A stretch of DNA of 64,000 bases. Origin: Castellaniella hirudinis (GTDB taxonomy: Bacteria; Pseudomonadota; Gammaproteobacteria; Burkholderiales; Burkholderiaceae_B). Location of the stretch: the NCBI RefSeq assembly GCF_042651965.1, contig NZ_JBHSDY010000004.1:1-64000 (forward strand), read 5' to 3'. Positions 34,068 through 43,794 of this stretch are shown one piece after another. The notes below the pieces were generated by a model. It had not been told where the DNA came from. It did not search any database and saw nothing but the letters and a program-made list of their open reading frames with translations. Within the stretch, counting starts at the first letter, position 1. Each line of letters begins with the position of its first letter. The position numbers were made by a program, and so were the translations under genes.

Positions 34068-36374
34068 TTAGTCCAGGACTTCCAGCTTCGCCACGCCCAA
34101 GGCCAGGGTCTTGGTGCCGGCATCGCGGAACTCGATCCGCGCCTGGGCCTCGGCGCCGCTGCCGCTCAAGGCCACCACGGTGCCTTCGCCGAAGCGCCCA
34201 TGGCGCACCCCGGTGCCGATCCGGAAGGACTGTTCGCCCACGGTGACGCCGGCCGCCTGGGTGCGGGGCGAACGCGGCGCGAAACTGCTGCTCTCATCGC
34301 GCAAACCGCCCAGGCCGCGCCGGAAGGCGCCGCTCCAGGGCGCTGGATCAACGGCGGGACGCTGGCGCGGCGTGATCCATTTCAGATGCTCTTCCGGAAT
34401 CTCGTCCAGGAAGCGCGAACGCAGGCCGTAGCGCGTCTGGCCATGCAGCATGCGGCTTTGCGCCAGGGTCAGCGTCAGGCGCTCGCGCGCCCGCGTGATG
34501 GCCACGTACATCAGGCGGCGTTCTTCTTCCAGGCCGCCCGGGTCCAGCAGGCTGTTCTCGTGGGGGAACAGGCCTTCTTCCAGCCCGGTGATGAACACGG
34601 CGTCGAACTCCAGGCCCTTGGCCGCATGCACGGTCATGAGCTGCACGGCGTCCTCGCCGGCCTGCGCCTGGTTGTCGCCGGCCTCCAGCGAGGCGTGACT
34701 CAGGAAGGCGCCCAAGGGCGACATGACGACGGGTGGCGGCTCCACGCCGTCGCCAAACGTCAGATCGGGATCCGAGGCCGGCGAAGGTGCGATGGCTGCA
34801 CCCTCGGGGATGCGGCCGGCGGCCAATCCCTGGAAGCCTTCCTCGGCCACGAAGGCGGCCGCCGCGTTGACCAGTTCCTGCAGGTTTTCCAGGCGGTCCT
34901 GGCCTTCGCGGTCGGCCCGGTAATGGGCCTCGAGGCCGCTGTGGTGCACCACGTGGCCGATCAGTTCAGGCAGGTCCAGCGTGCGGGCCTCCTCGGCCAG
35001 TTCGCGGATCAGGGTGGCGAAACGGGCCAGGCTGGCGCCCGCCTTGCCGGGCACGAAGGCGACCGCCCCGGCCAGACTGGTGCCCTGTTGCGCCGCCATG
35101 TCGGCCTGCTGTTCCAACGTGCGCGCGCCGATCCCGCGCGTGGGAAAGTTCACCACCCGCATCCAGGAGGTGTCGTCGTTGGGATTGTCGATCAGGCGCA
35201 GATAGGCCAGGACGTGCTTGACCTCCTGGCGCTCGAAGAAGCGCTGGCCGCCATAGACCCGGTACGGCACCCGGGCGGAAAACAGGGCGTGCTCGATCGG
35301 GCGCGACTGGGCGTTGCTGCGGTACAGGATGGCGATTTCGTGGGCCGGACGGCCTTCGCGGATCTGGGCGCGGATCTCGTCCACCAGCCACTGCGCCTCC
35401 AGCGCGTCGGAGGCCTGCTCGACCACGCGCAGAGGCTCGCCCTCGCCCGCGTCGGTCCACAGATTCTTGCCCAGGCGGCGGGTGTTGTGCGTGATCAGGG
35501 CGTTGGCCGAGTCCAGAATATGGCCGTGCGAGCGGTAGTTCTGTTCCAGACGGATGACACGCCCGTGGGCATGGCGCTGTTCAAAGTCGGCCATATTGCC
35601 CACGTTGGCGCCGCGAAAGGCGTAGATGGACTGGTCATCGTCCCCCACCGCAAACACCGGCGTATGCGTGCCCGCCAACAGCATCAGCCAGCGGTATTGC
35701 AGGACGTTGGTGTCCTGGAATTCGTCGACCAGGATCTGCTGGAAACGGCGCTGATAGTGTTCGCGGATCGGCGCCTCACGCTGCAGCAGCTCGTAGGCGC
35801 GCAGCAGCAGTTCGCCGAAATCGACCACGCCCTCGCGTTCGCATTGGTCCTGGTAGCGCTGGTACAGATCCGCCAGCCGCCGGGCGTGCGGATCGCGCGC
35901 GTCCAGGTCATGGGGCCGCAGGCCGTCTTCCTTGGCGCTGCCGATCATGCGCTGCACGTCGCGCGGCGGAAAGCGTTCATCGTCGATGCCGGCGGCCTTC
36001 AGCATGCGCTTGATGGCCGAGAGCTGGTCGGCGCTGTCCAGGATCTGAAAGGCCTGCGGCAGCCCGGCCTCGCGGTAATGCGCGCGCAACAGGCGGTTGC
36101 ACAGACCGTGAAACGTTCCGACCCACATGCCCCGGGTATTGATGGGCAGCAGCGCCGACAGCCGCGTCAGCATTTCGCGCGCGGCCTTGTTGGTGAAAGT
36201 GACGGCCAGCAGGCCGTGGGGGCCGACCTGCCCGGTCTGGATCAACCAGGCCATGCGGGTGGTCAGGACGCGGGTCTTGCCGCTGCCCGCACCGGCCAGT
36301 ACCAGTGCGTGTTCAGCCGGCAAAGTGACGGCCGCCCGCTGTTCCGGGTTCAGGCCTTCCAACATCCCATCCAT
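34068..36374 (-). CDS. uvrD: DNA helicase II UvrD
   Basis: 768 aa from the ATG that overlaps the desaturase stop (TGATG; product MDGMLEGLNPEQRAAV). Superfamily 1A helicase motifs are in order: Walker A LAGAGSGKTRVL, motif II VDEFQDTN, motif III VGDDDQSIYAFRGA, motif IV EQNYRSHGHIL, motif V TVHAAKGLEFDAVF, motif VI MYVAITRARERL. The C-terminus ends with the Tudor-like GVRHGRFGEGTVVALSGSG domain that binds RNA polymerase. It unwinds DNA in mismatch and excision repair. Coupling to a lipid desaturase gene is unusual. Confidence 0.96.
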   Translation of the reverse strand: MDGMLEGLNPEQRAAVTLPAEHALVLAGAGSGKTRVLTTRMAWLIQTGQVGPHGLLAVTFTNKAAREMLTRLSALLPINTRGMWVGTFHGLCNRLLRAHYREAGLPQAFQILDSADQLSAIKRMLKAAGIDDERFPPRDVQRMIGSAKEDGLRPHDLDARDPHARRLADLYQRYQDQCEREGVVDFGELLLRAYELLQREAPIREHYQRRFQQILVDEFQDTNVLQYRWLMLLAGTHTPVFAVGDDDQSIYAFRGANVGNMADFEQRHAHGRVIRLEQNYRSHGHILDSANALITHNTRRLGKNLWTDAGEGEPLRVVEQASDALEAQWLVDEIRAQIREGRPAHEIAILYRSNAQSRPIEHALFSARVPYRVYGGQRFFERQEVKHVLAYLRLIDNPNDDTSWMRVVNFPTRGIGARTLEQQADMAAQQGTSLAGAVAFVPGKAGASLARFATLIRELAEEARTLDLPELIGHVVHHSGLEAHYRADREGQDRLENLQELVNAAAAFVAEEGFQGLAAGRIPEGAAIAPSPASDPDLTFGDGVEPPPVVMSPLGAFLSHASLEAGDNQAQAGEDAVQLMTVHAAKGLEFDAVFITGLEEGLFPHENSLLDPGGLEEERRLMYVAITRARERLTLTLAQSRMLHGQTRYGLRSRFLDEIPEEHLKWITPRQRPAVDPAPWSGAFRRGLGGLRDESSSFAPRSPRTQAAGVTVGEQSFRIGTGVRHGRFGEGTVVALSGSGAEAQARIEFRDAGTKTLALGVAKLEVLD

Positions 36375-37573
36375 CATGCTGCGTAACGTCCCAGGCGCAA
36401 AGCGAATTCCTCGAGTCCTTCGATGCCGCTGGCCTGAGCGCGCCGGCACCAGGCGCGCAGGTCAGCCAGCAATTGTTCGCTGCTGGCGCTGGAGGATTCC
36501 CACAAGGCCGTCAGTTCGCGGCGCATCTGCACCAGCGTCGAGAGCGCGGGCGCCAGCGACAGCGCGTGATCCACCTGGGCCTGTTCCTGGGGCGCCAGTG
36601 CGGCGGCATCGCGCACCAGCCATTTGCGGCAGCGCCGCAGCAACAGGCGTTCACCGCGCCGCTGGCGCAGTTTCAAGGCCTTGAGTTCGTGCCCCACGGC
36701 GGTCTTGATCACCCCGGAATAGCGGGCCAGGACTTCGTAGCGGTGGGCGATGATGCCCTGGAGCTGATCCGGCCCCAGCGTGTCGGCAGCGGCCGGCGCG
36801 CGCAGGCGCAGGCGGGGCGCGACCCGACGCACCTTGGCCAGGCCCAGGGTCTGCAGGACGCGGATATAGGCCCAACCCAGATCGAATTCGTACCAGCGTG
36901 ACGAAAATTTCGCCGAGGTTCCATAGGCGTGATGATTGTTGTGCAGTTCTTCCCCGCCGATCAGCAGGCCCCAGGGCACGACATTGGTGCTGTCGTCCGG
37001 GCAGGCAAAATTGCGGTAGCCCCAGGCGTGGCCCAGGCCGTTGACCACCCCGGCGGCCCAGAACGGAATCCAGGCCATCTGCACCGCCCAGACGGTCAGG
37101 CCGATGACGCCGAACAGGGCCAGATCCACGATCAGCATCAGGCTGATGCCCAGCAGATTGCGGCTGTACAGCTTGCGTTCGATCCAGTCGTCGGGCGCGC
37201 CATGGCCGTAGCGCGCCAGGGTTTCGGCGTTGCGCGCCTCGTCACGGTAAAGCTCAGCGCCCCGGAAGAAAACCTGGGCCAGGCCGAACACGGCGGGCGA
37301 ATGCGGATCGCCGTCCCGCTCGCATTTGGCGTGGTGCTTGCGATGGATGGCGACCCATTCGCGGGTCACCATGCCGGTGGTCAGCCACAACCAGAAGCGG
37401 AAGAAATGCGCCACGACGGGATGCAGGTCCACCCCCCGGTGGGCCTGACTGCGGTGCAGGTACAGGGTCACCGCCGCGATGGTGATGTGGGTCAGCGCCA
37501 GGGTCACGCCGACCAGGGCCCAGGGGCCCAGATCCAGCATGCCGCCCTGCAAAAAGGAAAGCCAGGTATTCAT
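36374..37573 (-). CDS. Membrane acyl desaturase (delta-9 type)
   Basis: 399 aa from MNTWLSFLQGGMLDL. Three histidine boxes of the acyl-CoA/acyl-lipid desaturase family are present: HRSQAH (HX4H, about 40-45), HRKHH (HX2HH, about 77-81) and ELHNNHH (about 210-216). Hydrophobic segments surround them. The C-terminal 150 residues are a charged, helical extension beyond the catalytic core. It introduces a cis double bond into a fatty acyl chain to adjust membrane fluidity. A palindrome (37599-37616) lies 26 bases before the start. Confidence 0.88.
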   Translation of the reverse strand: MNTWLSFLQGGMLDLGPWALVGVTLALTHITIAAVTLYLHRSQAHRGVDLHPVVAHFFRFWLWLTTGMVTREWVAIHRKHHAKCERDGDPHSPAVFGLAQVFFRGAELYRDEARNAETLARYGHGAPDDWIERKLYSRNLLGISLMLIVDLALFGVIGLTVWAVQMAWIPFWAAGVVNGLGHAWGYRNFACPDDSTNVVPWGLLIGGEELHNNHHAYGTSAKFSSRWYEFDLGWAYIRVLQTLGLAKVRRVAPRLRLRAPAAADTLGPDQLQGIIAHRYEVLARYSGVIKTAVGHELKALKLRQRRGERLLLRRCRKWLVRDAAALAPQEQAQVDHALSLAPALSTLVQMRRELTALWESSSASSEQLLADLRAWCRRAQASGIEGLEEFALRLGRYAA

Positions 37574-37598
37574 CGTGTCCGGGCCGGGCCCGCGCAAT

Positions 37599-37616
37599 AC
37601 TGAAGATATTCTCAGT
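37599..37616. promoter_or_regulatory. Imperfect palindrome upstream of the desaturase gene
   Basis: ACTGA-N8-TCAGT, symmetric at 14 of 18 positions, lies 26 bases before the desaturase start. It may be an operator. It does not match FabR or DesT sites I know. Confidence 0.35.
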
Positions 37617-37681
37617 GTAGCCCACGCGGTTTGCCCGCGTCAGGGGGACAACCCCGACACGGACGCACCGCCGGGCGACGC

Positions 37682-39253
37682 TCAGGCGGGATCGCCGGTC
37701 TCGGCCGGGGTATCGGCGTCCTGATCCGCCTGTTCCGCAGCCTTGTCCGTCGCCGGCCGCTCGGCCTTGGCGCGCTGCATCACGGCGGCGAAGAAGCCGT
37801 CGGTGCCGTGCACGTCGGGCCGCAGCTTCAGGAACGGTCCCTCCAGGGCCAATTCAATGTTCCGGTCGGCCAGCACGGTGCTGGCGTCCAGCAGGGAAAA
37901 TTCCGGATGCCCGGCCAGAAAGGCTTCGACCTGCCGCTCGTTTTCCTCGGGCAGGACGCTGCAACTGGCGTACACCAGCCGCCCGCCCGGCATCACGCAG
38001 GCGGCGGCGTCGCGCAGGATCGCCGCCTGGGTCTCGCGCAACTGCTCCAGCGACTCGGGGTGTTGGCGCCATTTCAGGTCGGGATTGCGGCGCAGCGTGC
38101 CCAGGCCGCTGCAAGGCGCGTCCACCAGCACACGATGCGCCTTGCCGCGCAAGCGCTTGACGCGCTGGTCGTTGCGCTCGGCAATGGCCACCGGCACGAT
38201 GTTGGACAGGCCGCTGCGGGCAAATCGCGGCTTGGCCCGGGCCAGGCGGGCGGCCGACACGTCAAAAGCGTACAGCCGGCCCGTGGAACGCATCAGCGCG
38301 CCCAGCAGCAGGGTCTTGCCCCCCGCCCCGGCGCAGTAGTCGATGACCATCTCGCCGCGCTTGGGCCCGACCAGTGCCGCCAGCAACTGGCTGCCCTCGT
38401 CCTGGACTTCGATCTCGCCGCGCTCAAAGGCCTTCCAGCGGTTGACCGGCGGGCGTCCCTGGATGCGGATGCCCCAGGGGGAATACGGCGTCGGCTGCGC
38501 CGCCCAGCGGGCCTCGGGGCCGGCCGCCCAGGCGGCCAGCATGGCCTCGCGCTCGGCCTTGAGCGGATTGACCCGCAGATCCAGGGGCGCGGGCGCATTC
38601 AAGGCCTGCAACAGGGATTCGGCGTCCGGCAGGTCCGCCAGGCGCTCGTCCAGCCAATCCGGCACGCTGTGGCGCACCGCCCGGGGCAAACCGGCGGCGG
38701 ACAGGGACAGGACGTGATCCAGCCAGGCGCGCTCGGGCTCGTCCAGCCCGGTGTCCAGGGTCTCGCGCGGCCAGACCGACGCCAGGCCCAGCACCGCCAG
38801 GCGCCGTGTGCCCGAGCCCGCGCCGATCTCGGCAAACTGGCGATAGCGCCGCAGATGGCGCAGCACGTCGAACACGGCTTCGGCGATTTCGCCCCGGTCG
38901 CGCAGCCCGGCATTGGTATGGGCGCGGAACCAGTGCGACAACACGGCGTCGGCCGGGTACTTCCATTGCAGGACTTCGCCCAGCACCTGGCGCACCTGCT
39001 CGATGCGCGCCGCCGCCATGACGTAGGGCCGCGCGGGCTGGCCGGCCTGCCTGCCGCCGCGTCCGCCGTCCCGGCCCTCCCGGCCTCGGGGCGCCTGCTC
39101 GTCCCGCCGGCTCTGCGGTCCGCGCGCGGGCGAGTCGCCGCGCCCGGCGCGGGGGCGGTCCGCCGGTTCGGCACGGCGGCCCCGGTCGGCACTGTCGGCC
39201 GCGCGTCCGCGCGGTTGGGAACGGGACCCGTCCCGTGTGTCATTCCTGCTCAT
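37682..39253 (-). CDS. RsmB/NOP-family RNA (cytosine-C5) methyltransferase
   Basis: 523 aa from MSRNDTRDGSRSQPR, whose start overlaps the purN end by 14 bases. The catalytic core has DEGSQLLAALVGPKRGEMVIDYCAGAGGKTL (SAM motif I), VDAPCSGLGTLRRNPDLKWR with one cysteine and YASCSVLPEEN with the second, the two cysteines of m5C enzymes. The family methylates 16S rRNA (RsmB at C967, RsmF at C1407). The first 75 residues are Arg/Gly-rich with 20 arginines and look disordered; an internal ATG (M79, at 39019) could start a shorter form. The C-terminus ends in an acidic tail. Confidence 0.9.
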   Translation of the reverse strand: MSRNDTRDGSRSQPRGRAADSADRGRRAEPADRPRAGRGDSPARGPQSRRDEQAPRGREGRDGGRGGRQAGQPARPYVMAAARIEQVRQVLGEVLQWKYPADAVLSHWFRAHTNAGLRDRGEIAEAVFDVLRHLRRYRQFAEIGAGSGTRRLAVLGLASVWPRETLDTGLDEPERAWLDHVLSLSAAGLPRAVRHSVPDWLDERLADLPDAESLLQALNAPAPLDLRVNPLKAEREAMLAAWAAGPEARWAAQPTPYSPWGIRIQGRPPVNRWKAFERGEIEVQDEGSQLLAALVGPKRGEMVIDYCAGAGGKTLLLGALMRSTGRLYAFDVSAARLARAKPRFARSGLSNIVPVAIAERNDQRVKRLRGKAHRVLVDAPCSGLGTLRRNPDLKWRQHPESLEQLRETQAAILRDAAACVMPGGRLVYASCSVLPEENERQVEAFLAGHPEFSLLDASTVLADRNIELALEGPFLKLRPDVHGTDGFFAAVMQRAKAERPATDKAAEQADQDADTPAETGDPA

Positions 39254-39929
39254 GATGATCCTTGTGGAAAAGCGTCGTGCCGGCCCAGGCGCGGTGCGGG
39301 ATGTCCGCAACCGCGACCCGGCCGTCGGCTCCCAGCCGCACGCGGCGCTGCGCCAACCAGCGCAAGGTCTGGGTGTAGACCTGATGCTCGACCGGCAGCA
39401 GCCGCGCCGCCAGGGTGTCGGGCGTGTCGTCGGCCTGCACCGGAATGGCGCCCTGGGCGATGATCGGTCCATGATCCAGCACCGGCGTGACGAAATGGAC
39501 GGTGCAGCCGTGCCATTGCACGCCCTGGGCCAGGGCCTGTTGGTGGGTATGCAGGCCGGGAAAGGCCGGCAGCAGCGAAGGGTGGATATTGACGATGCGG
39601 CCGTCGAAATGGCGCACGAAATCGGCGCCCAGCACCCGCATGAAGCCGGCCAGCAGAATGTAGTCGGGCGCCAGCGCATCCAACCGCGCCTGCAAGGCGG
39701 CGTCAAAAGCCTCGCGGCTGGCGAAATCGCGGTGCGCCAAGGCCTCGGCGGGCAGGCCGCGCGCGCGCGCCCAGTCCAGCCCCGCCGCATCGGCGCGATT
39801 GGACAGCACGGTGCAAATCTCGACGGGCAGGCCTTCGGCGGCCACAGTCTCGGCCAACGCCTGCATGTTCGAGCCACGGCCCGAAATCAGGATGGCCACC
39901 CGGATCGGCCGGTCGGGGGAATGCGGCAT
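39240..39929 (-). CDS. purN: Phosphoribosylglycinamide formyltransferase
   Basis: 229 aa from MPHSPDRPIRVAILISGRGSN. ILISGRGSNMQAL binds phosphate of GAR. The catalytic Asn and His are in NIHPSLLPAFPG and the Asp in HFVTPVLDHGPIIAQGAI. It uses 10-formyl-tetrahydrofolate to formylate GAR in step 3 of purine synthesis. Its end overlaps the start of the methyltransferase gene by 14 bases, so the two are one transcription unit. It is divergent from ribF (84-bp gap). Confidence 0.96.
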   Translation of the reverse strand: MPHSPDRPIRVAILISGRGSNMQALAETVAAEGLPVEICTVLSNRADAAGLDWARARGLPAEALAHRDFASREAFDAALQARLDALAPDYILLAGFMRVLGADFVRHFDGRIVNIHPSLLPAFPGLHTHQQALAQGVQWHGCTVHFVTPVLDHGPIIAQGAIPVQADDTPDTLAARLLPVEHQVYTQTLRWLAQRRVRLGADGRVAVADIPHRAWAGTTLFHKDHHEQE

Positions 39930-40013
39930 GCGCAGGGTCTCCAACGTATTAAAAGCACATCGTCCGCCCAGCGAACGCTTTGGGCATAAACGTAAAATTG
40001 TAAACTCTCGCCT

Positions 40014-40979
40014 GTGAATACCGAACTTCGCCTCTACCGCCACCTGCCCCGGCACGATTCCACGGCCCCCAGCGCCGTGACCATCGGCAATTTCGATGGC
40101 GTGCACCGGGGCCATCAGGCCATTCTCGCCCAGGTCCGGGAACAGGCCGACGCGCTCGGGCTCGTGCCCACCGTGATGACCTTCGCGCCCCACCCTCGCG
40201 CCTTCTTCGCCCACAAGGGGCAGCGCCCGGAACTGGTGCCCACGCAGATCAGCAGCCTGCGCGACAAGGCCGCCCGGCTGGCCGAACACGGCATGCGGCA
40301 GATCGTGATCCAGCGCTTCGACCAGCACCTGGCCGACATGGACGCCGGGGACTTCATCCGCCGCTTGCTGGTCCGGGGCCTGAACACCCGCTGGCTGCTG
40401 GTCGGCGAAGACTTCCGCTACGGCCACAAGCGCAGCGGCGACATCGACCTGCTGCGCCGCATGGGGCGCGAACACGGCTACCAGGTGCAGACCCTGGCCG
40501 ACGTCGCCGATGACCAGGGCCAGCGCATTTCCAGTTCCGCGCTGCGCACCGTCCTGGCGGTGGGCAATCTGGCACGCAGCAGCGAACTGCTGGGCGCGCC
40601 CTACTGCATCGGCGGGCACGTCATCCACGGCCGCAAGCTGGGCCGCGACCTGGGGTTTCCGACCCTGAACCTGCGCGTGCCCGACCCCTGTGCGGCCCGC
40701 TCCGGCATCTATGTGGTGCGCGTGCACGGGCTGGACGCGCAGCCGCTGCCGGGCGTCGCCAGTCTGGGCGTGCGCCCCACGGTCACCCGCGACGGCGCGC
40801 TGTTGCTGGAGACGCACATCCTCGATCGGCGGGTGGACGCCTACGGTAAACTGGTGTGCGTCGAATTCCTCGAATTCCTGCGCGACGAGGAATCCTTTCC
40901 CGACCTGACCACCCTGACCGCCGCCATCCGCCAGGATGCGCAAGGCGCTCGTGACTATTTTGCCTCCCATGGACTATAG
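40014..40979 (+). CDS. ribF: Bifunctional riboflavin kinase / FAD synthetase
   Basis: 321 aa with a GTG start. The N-terminal FMN adenylyltransferase domain has TIGNFDGVHRGHQAIL and GEDFRYGHKRSGD; the C-terminal riboflavin kinase domain has GRKLGRDLGFPTLNLRV and GVRPTV. It makes FMN and FAD from riboflavin. The end overlaps ileS by 11 bases. The ribF-ileS-lspA order is common in proteobacteria. Confidence 0.96.
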   Translation: MNTELRLYRHLPRHDSTAPSAVTIGNFDGVHRGHQAILAQVREQADALGLVPTVMTFAPHPRAFFAHKGQRPELVPTQISSLRDKAARLAEHGMRQIVIQRFDQHLADMDAGDFIRRLLVRGLNTRWLLVGEDFRYGHKRSGDIDLLRRMGREHGYQVQTLADVADDQGQRISSSALRTVLAVGNLARSSELLGAPYCIGGHVIHGRKLGRDLGFPTLNLRVPDPCAARSGIYVVRVHGLDAQPLPGVASLGVRPTVTRDGALLLETHILDRRVDAYGKLVCVEFLEFLRDEESFPDLTTLTAAIRQDAQGARDYFASHGL

Positions 40980-43794
40980 AGACACCCTGAACCTGCCCGA
41001 ATCCCCCTTCCCCATGCGCGGCGACCTGCCCAAGCGCGAGCCGGGCTGGATCAAGGAATGGGAGGAAAAAGGCATCTACAAGCGGCTGCGCGACGCCCGC
41101 GAAGGCGCGCCGCTGTTCATCCTGCATGACGGCCCGCCTTATGCCAACGGCAAGATCCACATCGGTCACGCGGTCAACAAGATCCTCAAGGACATGATCG
41201 TCAAGAGCCGCCAGCTCGAAGGCTTCGACGCGCTGTACGTGCCGGGCTGGGACTGCCACGGCCTGCCGATCGAAAACGCCATCGAGAAGCTGCACGGCCG
41301 CAACCTGCCGCGCGACGAGATGCAGGCCAGGAGCCGCGCCTTCGCCACCGAGCAGATCGCGCAGCAAATGGTGGACTTCAAGCGCCTGGGCGTGCTGGGC
41401 GACTGGGATCACCCTTACAAGACCATGAACCACGCCAACGAAGCGCTGGAGCTGCGCGCCTTGAAAAAGGTGATGCAACGCGGCTTCGTCTATCGCGGCC
41501 TCAAGCCCGTGTACTGGTGCTTCGACTGCGCTTCATCGCTGGCCGAATTCGAAATCGAATACGCCGACAAGAAAAGCCAGACGCTGGACGTGATGTTCCC
41601 TGCCGCCGAGCCTGCCAGGCTGGCGGCCGCCTTCGGCCTGGATGCGCTCGACAAGCAGGCCTTCATCGTCATCTGGACGACCACGGCCTGGACCATTCCC
41701 GCCAATCAGGCGCTCAACGTCAACCCGGCCCTCGAATACAGCCTGGTCGACACCGAGCGCGGCCTGCTCATCGTCGCCTCGGCGCTGGTCGAGAAGTGCC
41801 TCGAACGCTGGAAACTGCAAGGCCGCGTCATCGCCACGGCCCTGGGTGAAAAGCTGGATCACATGCCCTTCAAGCATCCGCTGGCGCACGTGCACCCGGG
41901 CTATGACCGCATCTCGCCCGTGTATCTGGCTGACTACGCCACGGCCGAGGACGGCACGGGGATCGTGCACTCGTCGCCCGCCTACGGTCTGGACGACTTC
42001 AATTCCTGCCTGGCCAACGGCCTGGCGTACGAAGACATCCTCAACCCCGTGCAAGGCCAGGGCGTCTACGCGGACGATCTGCCCTTGTTCGGCGGCCAGC
42101 ACATCTGGAAGGCGGTGCCCGCCATTCTCGACGCCCTGAAGGACGCCGACCGTCTGGTGGACACCACCACCCTCAGCCACAGCTACCCGCACTGCTGGCG
42201 CCACAAGACGCCGGTGATCTACCGCGCCGCCGCGCAGTGGTTCGTCCGCATGGACGAGGGCGAAGGCGTGTTCACCGACCCGGCCCAGAAACCCGCCAAG
42301 ACGCTGCGCCAGATCGCGCTCGAAGCCATCGAGCAGACCCACTTCTACCCCGAAAACGGCAAGATCCGCCTGCGCGACATGATCGCGGGACGGCCCGACT
42401 GGTGCATCTCGCGCCAGCGCAGCTGGGGCGTGCCCATCCCGTTCTTCCTGCACGTGGATACGGGCGAACTGCACCCGCGCACGATGGAAATCCTCGACCA
42501 GGCGGCCGACATGGTCGAACAAGGCGGCGTTGAAGCCTGGAGCCGCGTCACGGCCGAGGACATCCTGGGCGCCGAAGACGCCAGGCACTACACCAAGAGC
42601 ACCGACATCCTGGAGGTCTGGTTCGACTCCGGCTCGACCTTCTGGCACGTGATGCGCGGCTCGCATCCGGCCATGCACCACGACAACGGCCCCGAGGCCG
42701 ATCTGTACCTCGAAGGCCACGACCAGCATCGCGGCTGGTTCCACAGCTCGCTGCTGCTGGCCTCGGCCATCTTCGGCCGCGCGCCCTATCGCGGGCTGCT
42801 GACCCACGGCTTCACCGTGGACGGCCAGGGCAAGAAGATGAGCAAGTCGCTCGGCAATACCGTGGCGCCGCAAGAAGTCAGCGGCAAGATGGGCGCCGAG
42901 ATCATCCGCTTGTGGGTGGCCTCGACCGACTATTCGGGCGACCTGGGCATCGACGACAAGATCCTGGCGCGCGTGGTGGACGGCTACCGCCGCATCCGCA
43001 ACACGCTGCGCTTCCTGCTGGCCAACACCAGCGATTTCGACGCGGCGACGGACGCCGTGGCCTACGAGGATCTGCTGGAGATCGACCGCTACGCCCTGGC
43101 GCGCGCGGCCCAGTTGCAACAGGACATCCTCGGCCACTATCAGGTCTATGAATTCCACCCCGTAGCCGCCAAGCTGCAGTTGTTCTGCTCCGAGGATCTG
43201 GGCGGCTTCTACCTGGACGTGCTCAAGGACCGCCTCTACACCACGGCCCCCAAGAGCCTGGCGCGCCGCAGCGCCCAGACCGCGCTGCACCAGATCACCC
43301 ATGCGCTGCTGCGCTGGATGGCCCCGTTCCTGTCGTTCACGGCCGAAGAGGCCTGGAAGCTGATCGGCAGCAGCGACAGCATCTTCCTGGAAACTTTCAC
43401 CACCCTGCCCGAGGGTGACGAGGCCTTGCTGGCCAAATGGACGCGCATCCGCGAGATCCGCGACCAGGTCAACAAGGACATCGAGACCGTGCGTGCCGAA
43501 GGCAAGATCGGCGCCTCGCTGCAGGCCGAAGTGACCGTGGCGGCCCAGCCCGAAGACCTGGCCCTGCTGCAGTCGCTGGGTGACGACCTGAAGTTCGTCT
43601 TCATCACCTCGGCGGCCCAGGCCGTGGCGGGCGACGGCGATCTGCACACCACGGTGCAGGCCACGGCGCACGACAAGTGCGGCCGCTGCTGGCACCACCG
43701 CGCCGACGTCGGCCGGGACCCGGCGCATCCGGAACTGTGCGGCCGCTGCGTGGACAACCTGTACGGCGATGGCGAAGCCCGCGCCCATGCCTGA
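40969..43794 (+). CDS. ileS: Isoleucyl-tRNA synthetase
   Basis: 941 aa from MDYRDTLNLPESPFPMRGDLP. HIGH motif is in GKIHIGHAVNKILK, KMSKS in GKKMSKSLGNTV, and the CP1 editing domain lies between (about 180-400, with TTAWTIPANQALNV). The C-terminal zinc site is CGRCWHHRADVGR...CGRC. It charges tRNA-Ile and clears mischarged valine. It overlaps ribF (11 bases) and lspA (26 bases), so the cluster is tightly coupled. Confidence 0.97.
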   Translation: MDYRDTLNLPESPFPMRGDLPKREPGWIKEWEEKGIYKRLRDAREGAPLFILHDGPPYANGKIHIGHAVNKILKDMIVKSRQLEGFDALYVPGWDCHGLPIENAIEKLHGRNLPRDEMQARSRAFATEQIAQQMVDFKRLGVLGDWDHPYKTMNHANEALELRALKKVMQRGFVYRGLKPVYWCFDCASSLAEFEIEYADKKSQTLDVMFPAAEPARLAAAFGLDALDKQAFIVIWTTTAWTIPANQALNVNPALEYSLVDTERGLLIVASALVEKCLERWKLQGRVIATALGEKLDHMPFKHPLAHVHPGYDRISPVYLADYATAEDGTGIVHSSPAYGLDDFNSCLANGLAYEDILNPVQGQGVYADDLPLFGGQHIWKAVPAILDALKDADRLVDTTTLSHSYPHCWRHKTPVIYRAAAQWFVRMDEGEGVFTDPAQKPAKTLRQIALEAIEQTHFYPENGKIRLRDMIAGRPDWCISRQRSWGVPIPFFLHVDTGELHPRTMEILDQAADMVEQGGVEAWSRVTAEDILGAEDARHYTKSTDILEVWFDSGSTFWHVMRGSHPAMHHDNGPEADLYLEGHDQHRGWFHSSLLLASAIFGRAPYRGLLTHGFTVDGQGKKMSKSLGNTVAPQEVSGKMGAEIIRLWVASTDYSGDLGIDDKILARVVDGYRRIRNTLRFLLANTSDFDAATDAVAYEDLLEIDRYALARAAQLQQDILGHYQVYEFHPVAAKLQLFCSEDLGGFYLDVLKDRLYTTAPKSLARRSAQTALHQITHALLRWMAPFLSFTAEEAWKLIGSSDSIFLETFTTLPEGDEALLAKWTRIREIRDQVNKDIETVRAEGKIGASLQAEVTVAAQPEDLALLQSLGDDLKFVFITSAAQAVAGDGDLHTTVQATAHDKCGRCWHHRADVGRDPAHPELCGRCVDNLYGDGEARAHA

